A DNA stretch of 64,000 nt, taken from Tridacna crocea (Eukaryota > Mollusca > Bivalvia > Cardiida > Cardiidae). Position 1 is the stretch's first letter, and the number at the start of each line of letters is the position of its first letter. Below, piece after piece: positions 23,186 to 37,100 of this stretch. Position numbers and translations under genes: made by a program. The notes below the pieces were generated by a model. The model was given only the letters and a program-made list of their open reading frames with translations. It did no database searches and had not been told where the DNA came from. The stretch covers positions 40,289,361-40,353,360 of the forward strand of contig OX031064.1 of the NCBI GenBank assembly GCA_943736015.1. Direction: 5' to 3'.

Positions 23186-25171
23186 AGAATCAACTACAAT
23201 AAAATAATCATAATGGAGACAAATTGCTTACTCGAGCTACAGATGGAGGAGGGAGGTGAAATTTTGAGTGAGGGCAATCTAAAGTCTGATATCCGTGAAG
23301 GTGCTGCAGGCATTGTAAATGATGTGGACAGTCTGTTATTGGATACATCTGGAGAAAACACAGGGACTACAACTTACAGCACAACAGGAATCGACTTTGA
23401 ATTTGTCAACCCAGAATTAGGGTCAGGTCCAACTTACCCTCTGGATCACTCCTCTGTATTTGACATTTCTGAACCCGTAATTGAAGAAAAGTCTGAGTTA
23501 TTTCGTGATTCAGGTGTATTTGATGATTGCATTACAAAACAAAGTGAGTTGGAAAAGCAGCAGAATGCTAACTGTGATCTTCAGACTGGCAAAAAATTGA
23601 TAATGGATCTTGGGTTGAGACTGCAGATAATTCCACTAAATAACTTGAAGTTAGTTTCAACAATTCAAACCTCAGAAGGTGTGCATTTTGTTGCTTTGCC
23701 AGGCAATTCTAGCATTAGTCAAAACTCTGTGCCAGATCAACCAATGATACAAGATATTGTTCAGCATCTTAATTCTACGAATAGCGTTTCTGTGAATAAC
23801 GTGAGAGTTCATGAGTCGAGAGAAATAGGAAATGTGAAAAATGACTCGTCAAAGACAAAAGATGTTGCTAAATTTGTAGAATTAAAAAAATCTGATAGCA
23901 GATTATCCAGCATTCCCCAACAGAAGAGCTCAGGATTAAGAGATATCAAAAGATCTTTAGATACTATTGGTACTCTGATAGATCAACACAGTAAATCTGG
24001 AACACAAATAAAAAAGTATATACCAAATGAAACTTTAGGAAAGAAAGAGTCATTTTTACCACATTCAAAATTGATTAAACATACTTCTAAATCTACAGTT
24101 ATGTCAAATATCGGGAAGAAAGGACATTATTTTGAGGCAATACATGAAGTTGACCAGAAGTTGGCAAAATGTCAGGAGTCTTTTAGAGCATTTCCTAAAG
24201 AAAGCAAAATAATTATTGATTTAAGGAAACTGATGCCAAAGAAAAACCCAAGAAGAATGATATCGTTACTGAACAGTCCTAAAACATACAGATTGCGCAC
24301 AAACGGGGCAGTCAATATGAACCTGAAAAAATATTCAGATCCAGCCTCAAACATACCTTCATGTAAAATCACAAGCAATACAGCATTAACTTCTGCAAAC
24401 ATGCCCAAAATGTCATCAAAACCATATTTCAGTAAAAAGTGTACTGTTGTGTCAGCATCTAATAAAAACAAGATGATGCATGCTAGACAAAAAAAACGTA
24501 GAAAGTCCGGTAAGCCTGAGGACAACCAAGACATAGAATATGGAGATGCTGTGAGAGATATCAATGAACAAAAGAAAAATATGATGGGAAAAAACAGTAA
24601 ACACAACTGTAAAGTTTGTCAAGCAAAGTTCATTAGAACTGGAAATTACAGAAATCATCTCAACCTCCATAAAAGTTATATTCAACTATCAAAAGATAAA
24701 GTTCAAACAGCTGCAAAGACTATGGATGTATTGAATAGTGGCACAACAACTGATTTTGCTGTTGAAGATACTAGTAGAATCTCTAAATTTTCTATTGACA
24801 AAGAGATTATGCTCTCTACCAATGAGAAGAAAGCATTTACGAGTGTTGATCAATCTTCCTCAGATAATAGAAAAAGGTGTCAGAACTTACATGATGTTGC
24901 ATTTAATGCAGATAAACTTGATAAAGAATTTACCAGCGGCAACAGTCAAGAAAACCATCACGGTGTTGAGTCAACTGTAAACTATACATGTAATGAAATA
25001 GAGAAGTGTGATCTCATAGATCTCAACAAGTCTGAGAATGTATCTGATGATAAAAATCCTGACGAAGAGGAAAAAATCAATGATGTATCACAAAGTGACC
25101 TACGGTGTCATATTTGTCAACTCACACTATCAAGCGTAGGAAACTTGACCCGTCACAAACTGACTCACATG
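23186..25171 (+). CDS. Zinc-finger gene, exon with start codon
   Basis: The acceptor tttatgtttgtacag precedes 23186; 27 nt of leader lie before ATG 23213. The donor GTATGT begins at 25172. It codes residues 1-653, including the disordered N-terminal part and fingers 1 and 2. The open frame runs on to 25207 only by read-through into the intron. Confidence 0.88.
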
Positions 25172-28100
25172 GTATGTTTGTATGTTGTGAGTAGTCCAGA
25201 CAGATAGGGGTTAAAAACCTTGTTGTTTGGTTAACCCTTTACCAAAAAATCTCTGGTATTTACAACCCTGAGATAGAAGCCTTTTGAAAACATTGTGGGG
25301 AAAGGAGAAAATGCTGGTAACCAGCATTTTCTCCTTTTCCCACAATGTTTTCTACCCTGCTGGAAAAAATTACCAATTTTTGAGTTATTTTTCTTTTGTC
25401 GACTGCAAGTGCTTTCAGTTTGGACAAGTCTACAATTTTGTCATCTGGTAAAGAGTCAAGAAATAATTTTGTTTCCATTGTGGTTTATCTTTCAATAAAT
25501 CACAGTTGTGAGTTATGAGGCACAATATATAATCCATGAGTGTGATAGCCTGGTGGTTTATTCATTGTGCCTCATAACTCACAACATGGTTTATTGAACA
25601 ATCGAAAGAAGATTATTTTGATTCTAATATTCTTTATGAAAAGAAAACAAGTTCATCCTTAGAGTAAAACACAGATGAAGATTATGTTTCATAGAATAAT
25701 TTTTTTTTTTCTTTAAACAGAATGATGTCACTCTGGATGGAATGTTGCAAATTTGTCCACGCCTTCCTTGCACTGTGTTTATTATAAACTTTATAGAGCT
25801 GAATTAGTGTGTCATATAAGTATAAAGAATTATTTCTACCAAATGACAAAATTATAGCGCTGTCTAAACAGATGAATTGTTGTTCAAACCATGAAAGTTC
25901 TTTTTCAGAAAACAATTTGGTTGCAGTCATTTTCTCCTTTTCCCACAAATGTTTTTGATCCTTCTACCTAAAGAATTCACAAAAAGTCAGAATTTTGTGT
26001 TGGAGAGTTAACTCCAACCATGCAATTCCAACTTTTAACAACCCTGAGAGAGAAGCCTTCTTGAAACAGTGTGGGAGAAGGAGAAAATGCTCCTTTTCCC
26101 ACAATGTTTTGTGCCCTTCTCAAAAATAATTTCTCTTTTTTATTCACATTTATTTTGTTGTCTGCAAATGCGTTAGATTTGGTCTGGTCCAAAATTTTGT
26201 TGTTTGATAAAGAATTAAACAACAATGCTGACTGAAAGATTAAGTTTACATGCCTGAAGTTTTCCTTTTACAACACAAAATTTAGACTTGCCCATCATTG
26301 AAAGCATTTCACATGCCACAGTTGTGACTCAAGTGATGTAATTCGCCTTTAAAAGGGTTGAAAATCATATTGGAAGGGCAGAAAATGTTATTTACCAGTG
26401 TTTTCTCCATTTTCCAGGCTATCTGTTTGCTACAATGTATTTCTTTTAAGAGTGTTTTCTTCTGAAATTTTCTGTTGTCCACATTTTGTGAAAGTTTTTC
26501 CGAAAATCTGATCACCAGCATTGTCACATACAATTTTCTCTTAAAAGTTGTTTAAATGCAGAATTGTATAGGTATGTGGTATGGGATTAAGGTATCAAGG
26601 ATTAATATTAATATTTGTTACAGAACAAGACAGGAAGGTATGGATGCGCAGTTTGCAACAAAACCTTTCATCAGCAGTGTGACTTAAAGAGACATGAAAC
26701 CGTTCACTCCGGAAATTTCCCTTATGATTGCAAGGTTTGCTCTAAAGGTACTGTATAGTTGTGAAAATATGAACCCCTTTCCTGCTAAGTAACTAAAATG
26801 AAATTTTCGATTCCATAGTAAAAACTCAAATGTTGCTATTTCAAATTTATGTTTTAAGGAATTATATCTCACTATTGGACAGTGTAAATCCAAGATCAGA
26901 CTGCACATTCTGTGCAGTCTGATCTTGATCTACACTGTCCACAAAAGATATGTGAGTCACACTTAGCAGCCCAGGGATTAACTGTATAATCGAGTCTTAC
27001 CCTGTGAGAAACGGGATTGATGCATATACAATGTATACAAAAATGTACACTATCAACCCAGGTCAGCTTACATAGTCCAGGCAGGCTGACCTGGGTCAAA
27101 ACCTTTAGCTATTATTCAATTTTCTACATATCAGAGGACCAGTTTATTTCATGAATTGGTCAGTTATTAGACAAAATTTGCACTTATGGATACATGATTA
27201 TGTCATAACTTGCATGGTATCATGCCTCGGGGAAATGATTTAACTCGTTACCAAATGACAATAATTTAGACTGGTCAGAACTGAAAGCATTTGCAGATGA
27301 CAAAATAAAAGTGACTGAAAATTTGAAACTTGTTTTGTGAAGGGTAGAAAACATTGTGGGAAAAGGAGAAAATGCTGGTTACCAGCATTATCTCCTGTTC
27401 CCACAATGTTTTCTAAAGGCTTCTTTCTCAGGGTCGTCAAAAGAAGGGATTGTTTGGTAATGGGTTAAACTCCTTTTGCTAGAGCTTGACTTATATAATT
27501 ATGGTTGAATTTAAAACCCAATGTCATCTTTTGTTTTTCTCTCTTTTTTATCCCCCGCTGAAAGGCGGCGGGGGATATGGTAATAGTCTCCATACATCCT
27601 TTGGTCATTCTGTCATTCCGCTTTTTGTCTGGAGCATATCTCCAAAAGTATTTGAGATATCAACTTCAAACTTCACAAGTGGATAGATCTCATTAAGGAG
27701 GTGTGAAGTGTACAAGAACCATTACTCTATCTTCAGTATTTTTGGAGTTATTGCCCTTTGTACATTTTTTCTGGAATTTTTGTCCGGAGTATATCTCCAA
27801 AAGTATGACAGCTAGGAACTCGAAACTTCACACATATATAGAACTCATTGAGGAGGTGTGCAGTGCGAAAGATTCATTACTCTGTCTTCAGTATTTTTGG
27901 AGTTATTGCCCTTTGTACATTTTTACTTTGAATTCTTGTCCGGAGCATATCTCCAAAAGTATAAAAGCTAGGAACTTGAAACTTCTCACATATATAGAAC
28001 TCATTGAGGAGGCGTGCAGTGCAAAAGATCCATTACTCTGTCTTCAGTAATTTGGAGTTATTGCCCTTTGTAAATTTTAAATTTGGATTTTTGTTCGGAG

Positions 28101-31100
28101 CATATCTCCAAAAGTATTTTAGATATCAACTTCAAACTTCACAAGTGGATAGATCTCATTAAGGAGGCATGCAGTGTACAAGAACCATTACTCTATCTTC
28201 AGTATTTTTGGAGTTATTGCCCTTTGTACATTTTTTTTCTGGAATTTTTGTCTGGAGCATATCTCCAAAAGTATGAAAGCTAGGAACTTGAAACTTCACA
28301 CACATATAGAACTCATTGAGGAGGTGTGCAGTATGAAAGATCCATTACCCTGTCTTCAGTATTTTTGGAGTTATTGCCCTTTGCACATTTTTACTTTGAA
28401 TTTTTGTCCGGATTATATCTCCAAAAGTATAAAAGCTAGGAACTTGAAACTTCACACATATATAGAACTCATTGAGAAGAAGTGCAGTGCACAACAACCA
28501 TAACTCTGTCTTCAGTATTTTTGGAGTTATTGCCCTTTGTACATTTTTTTCTGGAATTTTTGTCCGGAGCATATCTCCAAAAGTATAAAAGCTAGGAACT
28601 TGAAACATCACACGCATATAGAATTAATTAAGGAGAAGTGCAGTGCTAAAGAACCATTACTTTATCTTACGTAATTGTTGAGTTATTGCTCTTTGTAAAT
28701 TTTCACTTTGGAATTTTGTCCGGAGCATATCTCCAAAAGTACACAGGCTAGAAACTTCAAACTGTATATACTTATAGAATTCATTAAGGAGAAGTGCACT
28801 TCACAAAAACCAAAACTCTGTCTTCTGTAATATTTGAGTTATTGCCCTTTGTTAATTTTTATTTTGGATTTCTGTCTGGCATATATCTCCAAAAGTATAA
28901 AAGCTAGGAACTTGAAACTTCACACACATATAGAACTAATTTAGGAGAAGTGCAGTGCACAAGAACCATAACCCTATCTTCAGTATTTTTGGAGTTATTG
29001 CCCTTTGTAAATTTTAACTTTGGATTTTTGTTCACACATTTTCATTTAGATTCACACGCTTTTTTGGACTGATTCCACTTTGATCAATTTTTCCTGTTCT
29101 GGGACAAGTGCTAGTTTTTTGCCCTTGTTTTTGTAATAAGGTGTCATGGAAAAGGGGGGTTTCATGTTATATTTCATTCCATTTCTTGTGAAGGCAGCTC
29201 CTTTTACATTTCTTGACGGAATTGAATAGAATTTTGACAGAATATTTCTTGTCATGTGACCTATTGCATATTGTCAACGATTTGTAGCTGCGTCATGAAA
29301 AAAGGGGGCTTCATGTTTTATTTCATTTTATTTCTTGTGAATGCAACTCATCCCATATTTCTTGACAGATTTGAATGGAATTTTCACATTATCATTTGAC
29401 CTAATACAACGACTCCCACATATCTTGGCAGATTTAGATGGAATTTTCACATGATCATGTGACCTACGGCATATTGTCAAGGTTTTGGGATTTGTAGCTG
29501 CATCATGGAATAATGGGGCTTCATGTTATAATTTCATTTTTCACCAGAATCTCTTCAATTACTGGACATATCTCAATAGATTTGGATGAGATTTTCACAC
29601 ATCATGAGACCTAGTACATGTTGTCAGGGTTTTGTGATTTATCACTGTATCATGGAAAAAGGGGACTTCATGTCAAATTTAATTTTTTATCAGTGTATCT
29701 CCAACTTTTGCACATATTTTCATAGAACTTCATATTTTGATTGCTTGATCAAAGCCAGTGACCAATGAGTCAATTGTGCATTCGTCTCTCCATGCATCAG
29801 TCTGTTCGTAAACCTTTTAGATCACAAGTAATACCATATATCCATTCAGCTACCCAGGCAGGTGCTACAAATTTCAATACTTTAGTCTCTAGCTACCTGC
29901 TTGAAATGGCAGCAGTGTGGCGGCTTATATTGTGAGAAGGATATCTTCTAAAGTCCTTGACAAAAATTGATGAAACTTCATGCAGGTTTTCCATTGGATA
30001 GTAGATACTTTTTTTTTTTTTCTCCCACATAATATATATGAAATCCTGAAATGGGTACTTAATATATAATCCTGTTATGGCACTCTTTTATATTTTTTTA
30101 TGTAATGAAATCCTGTGCCATGGAACAAGGGAGCTTAATGTATAATTTCATCATGGACCAGTAACAAAAAGGCCATATGTACATGCAAAACACAATACCT
30201 CTTATACATTTGTATCAAAAAAGGTCTTTTTCGGTGGGAGATATCATTTCAACGAAATTGCTTGTTTGTTTTGCTTCTTTCCCCACACAGTTTATTAACC
30301 CTTTACCAAACGACAATATTTTAGACTGGTCCAAATTGAAAGCATTTGCAGACGACAAAATAAAAGTGACTGAAAATTTGAAATTTGTTTTGTGAAGTGT
30401 AGAAAACATTGTTGGAAAAGGAGAAAATGCTGGTTACCAGCATTTTCTCCTTTTTCAACAATGTTTTCTAAAGGCTTCTTTTTTAGAGGTGTCAAAAGTA
30501 GAGATTGTGTGGAAATGGGTTAAATCATTTAAACTAGAGTTCAGGCTTTGCATAATTCCTTTACATAATAACTCTTAACCCTTTACCCCATAAGGCATTT
30601 CTATGGTATCTCTAATAGACCCTAAATAACAGCAAGGATGAAATTGTTTTTATGTGCGTATGACACCTTTTGATAGCATAGAAAACATTCTGGCAAAAGG
30701 TGAAATTGCTTGTCACGAACAATTTCACCTTTTGCCACGTTTTCCAAGTGCTCCTACAAGCAATGCATAGAAATGAGTATCTATGGAGTAAGAGGTTAAA
30801 GCACTGAGATAAAAACACTGGGCAATCCACTGAATCCAGAAATAATACCAGATTAAATACAATTCAAGGTTAAAAAAAATTCATGATAGTAATTCAGCAG
30901 AGAAGAGACTGTAGATTTCAAAGATCAGAATGTGCCCTTCATTCAGTCTGGTTTTGATTTTGATTTACACTGGCCACAAAAACAGCTATGATTGTAAAAA
31001 GCCATAAACAATTCATGTAAATGTTTTCTCCTGTTATTCGCTAAACTGCCCTAGATCTCAATCTCTCTCTTTGGCAGGTTTTCTTCGTAAGGACGACTTG

Positions 31101-34100
31101 TCCATTCATGAACATTTCCATACCAGAGAGAAGAAGCACAGTTGTGATAAATGCTCCAAGTCATATTTCCAGTCTGGTATGTTCTAAAAGACTTAACTCT
31201 TTACCACACAATTCTGACTTTAAATAACCATAATTAAAACAGTTTTGGTAAAAGGAGAAAATGCTGGTTACTAGCATTTTTTCCTTCTCCTGCAATAATT
31301 TATATACGCCCGTCGAAGACAGGACGTATTATGGGATCAACCACGGGTGGGTGGGCGTCCCGGCTGGCAGGCGGCGTCCAGTTCTATGTCCTGAGCATAT
31401 CTCCAAAACTATACTGGCTAGGGTTAGGAAATTTCATGGGTGGATTCATCTCATCGAGGGGGAGTGCAGTGCACAGGAATCATAACTCTTGCTTGCTTAT
31501 TTTTTGAGTTAGTGCCCTTTGTCGTTTTTCATACTTGAATTTTGTCCGGAGCATATCTCCAAAACTATACTAGCTAGGGTTAGGGAATTTCATGGGTGGA
31601 TAGATCTCATGGAGGGGAAGTGCAGTGCACAGGAATCATAACTCTTGCTTGCTTAATTTTTGAATTAGTGCCCTTTGTCGTTTTTCATATTTGAATTTTG
31701 TTCGGAGCATATCTCCAGATCTATACTAGCTAGGGTTATGAAATTTCATGGGTGGATAGATCTCATCAAGGCTGTGTGCAGTGCACAGGAACCATAACTC
31801 TTGCTTGCTTAATTTTTGAGTTAGTGCCCTTTGTTGTTTTTCATACTTGAATTTTGTCTGGAGCATATCTCCAGATCTATACTAGCTAGGGTTATGAAAT
31901 TTCATGGGTGGATAGATCTCATCAAGGGGGAGTGCAGTGCACAGGAGTCATAACTTTTGCTCGCTTAATTTTTGAGTTGGTGCCCTCTGTCGTTTTTCAT
32001 ACTTGAATTTTGTCTGGTGCATGCCCCAGCTTTACAACTTCGGGTAAGACGGGCGTATCTTGCGACAATTTGCCTCTCTTGTTTACCCTATCATAGACTT
32101 TAAACTACATTTTAGCATCATTATAAGCCTGCAAAACAAATATTTTGGGGGGGTATTCTGGAATCAGCCTGTCTGTGTGTCTGTCTGTCTGTGTACAAAA
32201 TACCATCAAAGCGCTGTTGGGTGTATAAAGTCACATTCAGTGACAGCACTAGTTTTACATGATATCCTCATCTACTTTCAATTTGGTCCAGACCAAAACT
32301 TTTATGTTTGTTAAAGAGTAAAACACTCGTTCTGGTCATAAATCCGACATCCTATGGCAGGTTTTCTTAGTAACATAGATATTTTCCATATCAAAATAGA
32401 GAATGATTGATTGATTAATATAACTGAATGGTTGTGTATGCCACTTGCAGCATTATTTTAGTACATCATGTGTGTCATGGGTTTTACCATTACTGAACTG
32501 GGGCTCTAAAGTATCTTGCCCAAGGAAACTCCCATAAAAGACATCATGCTTCCAGTGAAGCTTGAACCATGGATATTCAGGTCAGAATTCCCTCACTTTA
32601 CCTTCAAGCAATGTAGGGCCCTCTGATCTGGAGAAAGGTTCACCAGTGTGATCATTTTTATAGGTCATATTTACAGCCTGGTATGGTCAACTTGGCTTCA
32701 CAATTTCATGCAATTTGTTCATTATTTGATTGTCATAGGCAAGTTCATTTTAATAGACAAGACGCATTTGCTTGTCAATATCAGTGGGAAGAGACAAATC
32801 GTTTTACTTGTGGTCTAGTCCGGCATGGAAACGTTGAATATCATCCAAAGCATGCAATAGCGTCTATAGAAGATGTTTTTGCATTTTTTGAAAGAGGATA
32901 CATAGTACATTACAAAACCAAGTGATGCCAGTCTGGCATCCTTGGGCAACTTGCTAGAAACAAGATGGCGTCCAAAATGGCGGCTAAAATGATTTTTACA
33001 TAAAATGGACGCATATTACACTCATATCGTTTCTAAATTTCTCTCAGATGGTCTTGAAAATGTGAAATTAAAGTATATACATCCTTGAACATGATATTAC
33101 AACATCATCTATTTGATGTATCCCAAAGGGACATAATCATATTGAAAAAGAACACTTTTAGTACACCTTAAATTTCTCAACTGAACTTCTGCATCCAAAG
33201 AGCAAAATGTATCTTACAGTTGTTATGAATTGATTTTATCGCTTAGTCTGCTCATTACAACATATGATGTCCCCACGACATGCACAGAACACTGTACACG
33301 ACATTCCAGAACTCTTGCATCCGCAGCGCATGGATGAACATGGCGTCTGGCTTTCACACGAACATTTAATCATCTTAAGAATTTCTGGGGGTGCTATCTC
33401 AACACCAGCAGGCACCATAACAGGTATCAGCGTTTTTTCTTCTTCACATGCTCTCCAGCCGTGCTCAAGCGGATCTAGAGCTGGTGGATCTGGGTCAATG
33501 GCATGCTTCCACACACATGCTTGATAGTGTGCCCTCTTTGCATTTTCACAGAAAGATTCAGTCGTTGGGGGTAACGAGGGAAGCTTTGGTGCTGATGCAA
33601 GGGACTTTGCTGCTCTTTTTGCCCAAACCCTTATTCTAGCTTCTGACATATCTCTGACTGGGTCAATGTTGTAACACGATGCCACAAAACTGGTCGCTTC
33701 TCTTATAACATCCTCAAGGTCTGCATTTACATCACCAACCGAACTGACCGAATATTTCTGAGACTTCAGTACTTTTAATGCAGTTCCTTTGCCTACACCT
33801 TTACACATGGCAACAGTGTCACATCCAGATAGGGCATGAACCGCAGGGAGGTCTGGTATAATGTTTTTGTTTGCTTCTACTGTGGCATTTATATCAACAA
33901 TGGCTCTGTTTTGAAGTGCAGATTCCATTATTACTGGCACTTTCACTTGTTGATCATTGAAATGATACAGGGCCAGTACAAACACATCTGTATCATCAGA
34001 GATTATCGTTACACCATTTGAAGATTCCTTTAAAATATTGGCGGTTTGCTGGATTATAATATTGTCTGCTTCTTCATGACTTGTTCGTATGTCGTGTCGT

Positions 34101-37100
34101 AGTATATTAGCAGAGTCTCCTTCTGTTACTTCTATGGGTGAATCTTCCTCTCCAGTGATCACAAGTCTATGTCTACCACCTGTGGTTGTCTCTTGAAATG
34201 TAATGTTTGAGGATAGATCATCACAAATAATAGCTATTAGTTGCTTCTTATTATCTTGCATGTTTAGTATGTCCTCTTGATTCGGCAGTTTCATTGTATT
34301 CGACAGTTTATATACTTTTGCCTTTTTCATAGACCTTCCACGGTCAGCTCTTGTTGAACTCTTGATACTGAAGTCTCGGTATCTGTCGAAAACAAGATAC
34401 ACATCAAAATCTTTCAGTTTTCTTTCTACATACTTCCTGAACTTCTCTACAAAGTCTTTTACTAGTCCATTTTTTGGCCAGCTGATGGTGTAAAGTATTG
34501 CATAGCCGTCAATAACAACGCTTCCTGTTCGCCCAGATGACTGTCTGGCAGAGCATTCTTTTTTCAAACTTTGCTTCAACAGTGCTTTGTTGTTTGCAAT
34601 TCTGGGCTCCCCTGTTGCTTTAAACATGGATGTTGGCACTTGAGCTAATTCATAAGACAAAATATTGTCTAATACAATTTCTCTACCACTAGCTTGTATT
34701 CCTATCACTCTGCTGTATATTAACTCTGTATCAAATGATCTTTCTTCTCCTATGGTAACAGCTTTCTTGGACTCAGCTTGAGTTTTTACCAATCGCTTTA
34801 TTGTAGCACTGAATGAGCCAGGCCACCCTCTTTCGAATTCTTCCATCTGTTGTTTGCCTATTGATAAACTATCGTCAACGTTCACATTTAAGGGTGCCTT
34901 CTGGCCAGTCACAACATTTACAAGTTCTTTTGGATGTTCTTCTGGTTTGAAGGGGTGGATACATTCAGCTAACTTTTGCCGTAAAGATTCTCTGTCTTTC
35001 TTGTCGGCAGTAATTCTGCTCTTCATCTCTTCTTTATGTTTAGTGGTATCGTTTGGGGCTTCATCATTGATGAACTCTTCCAGGTCATTTTCCAGTTGAC
35101 TGCAGGTGTGTAAACTCAGAGCCCATACTTTCAGTGCTTCTGGCTTCAGTGTAATTCCTATGATGCCACGTTTGCCATGCCCAAAGCGCATAAATGTAGT
35201 CTCTATATACATGTCACTCCAAATTCCATTAAATACACCTGGGCAATGGCGCATGACATGTTCTCCTTTCATAAATTGTTCAAGCACTTCCAATGGAAGA
35301 CGTTCCATTTCTCTAAGATAGTACAGGGCATAGCGTGCATAATTCACATGTCCTGCTGCGAAGAAGTACGGTATCAATTCTTTGACAGCGTAAAGATGCA
35401 AACACCAATCACCTTCTCTCTCTGCTGGCACATACATCATCATAAGCATTACACCTTTCACAAGAATATCTGCCCATAATTTCGCTGTTCTGCTTTTGGA
35501 GGCGACACCACGAAGCATGTCTGTAATTGAAATCGTTCCATCCTTGTCTTCTTCAATGAGTGGACGAAGAACTTCTTCTGCCAGCATTCTCAAGGCTCGT
35601 ACATTTTGCGGGAACTTTTTCCCACTGAGCATTTTATTGACTCCGCCAAATGTTGACTCCAGGATTTCAGATAGTCCACTATTAGCCATTAGCGTTCCTA
35701 TAGAACCAACAAAACTCATAAGAGTGTGCATACCACCTAAGCGTAATATGACATTACCAAACTGCTCGGGATAGGCCCAGATAATGTTTACAGAAACTCT
35801 GTACAGCTGTAGATCACAAGTAAATACACAGTACCCTTGGCCACACTGTTGAGCTTGAATCTGCGACTGTCTCATAGCAGTCATCATAGTGTCAGGATCA
35901 GAGGGTGTCATGTCTATCAGTGGTAGGTAAACAGCTTTCACCTTAGGCTGCATAGCCTGACCTTGTCTCCTGCATTCTCTTGTATTATAGCCATTGTACT
36001 CGGGACAGTCCTCAACACTTACAACATCTCTAAGGAACAGAGCATCATTTGCTGCAGCACGCTTCTTTGAAATGGCTATTGTTGCTAACATTTTTAAAAA
36101 GAGTGGACATTTCTTGCATCTTTCTTCTGGCATTTCTGGCTGCTTAGGCCCATGGTAATTTGCCAATTCATTGCTATCTAGTCTTCTTATAACTAATGAC
36201 TCATTCGATGTAGTACTTGAATCTGCCTTTTCAGTCTGTGTTTGGAGGACAGCAAGGGAATGTGTAGAAAGTTTCCCATTTTGAGACGAAATGTCGGCAT
36301 CAAAGTTATCAGCAATTGTTTGCACTAATCCCTTTGAAGCATCAGAAATGCCTTGGAGTGTTGAGGATGAGGTAGCCTCAACTGCCGCTGATTTCTTAAA
36401 TCTTAAAAGTTCATTATAGTTACATGTCACCCCAAGTTTGTGCATTATTGTCAGAAGCTTCTTTGAATTGCGCATCAATACGCCCAGCGTTGTTTGCAGC
36501 ATCGTAGGATAGCTGGTTATAATGCTTGTAACGATCGACCCAATGAGATATGCATGTGGTGAATGATCAAGCTTTGGGGATAGCTTCGATAAGAAAGACA
36601 AAAGAGTCTCACTCACCGATTCTTGAATTATACTTTCCGTCAATCTAGATTTGTACTCTTTCTTACATATGTTAATCAACTGAACTTCATCAAGAACTCT
36701 TTTTGCCAATTTCTCAATTGCAAAATCAATCGCACCATCCTCCTTATCAGGCACCAGCTTAAGCAGATCTGGGGCATCACTTCTGAACACAACAATGCTG
36801 GCTACTCCATTCGCAGACAAAATCAGTAGATCATCACCAAAATATTCTCTTAGTGCTTGCATTAGGGATCTACGTGAAAGTTTCCCATTAGCGTCTTTGG
36901 AATATATGTCATGCAGTTCTACTGAATTCCATATCTTAGATTTATCTTCTCTCATAACATTCACTAGATATTGAAAGTCTAGATCAACAGGATCATTGTC
37001 AGGTGATGTTTTTGTAGTGGTTCTTGCAGCTGCACCTACACTGCGAGGGCTCATGAAGTCTGACTTACAATCTACATGGTACCTTGCATCTGCAGCATGA

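Noticed and set aside
23105-23212. Upstream extension of the zinc-finger ORF (MSCVLVMCVV...)
   Set aside because: The sequence reads through a good splice acceptor at 23185 and starts at the edge of a MITE; the METNCLLELQ start inside the exon fits better.
24172-24685. Hydrophobic minus-strand ORFs of 144 and 77 codons
   Set aside because: They are the antisense of the Lys/Asn/Ser-rich zinc-finger exon, which reads as hydrophobic on the other strand.
27703-28503. ORFs with repeated AYLQKYES/SKSIKARNLKLHTYIEL-like segments
   Set aside because: They follow the 156-bp unit of H1 (divisible by 3), stop at random unit changes and have no start context or domain.
32683-32925. 80-codon plus-strand ORF next to the large transposon
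   Set aside because: It runs from the decayed zinc-finger exon across the transposon boundary at 32816 into the terminal repeat, so no single gene can explain it.
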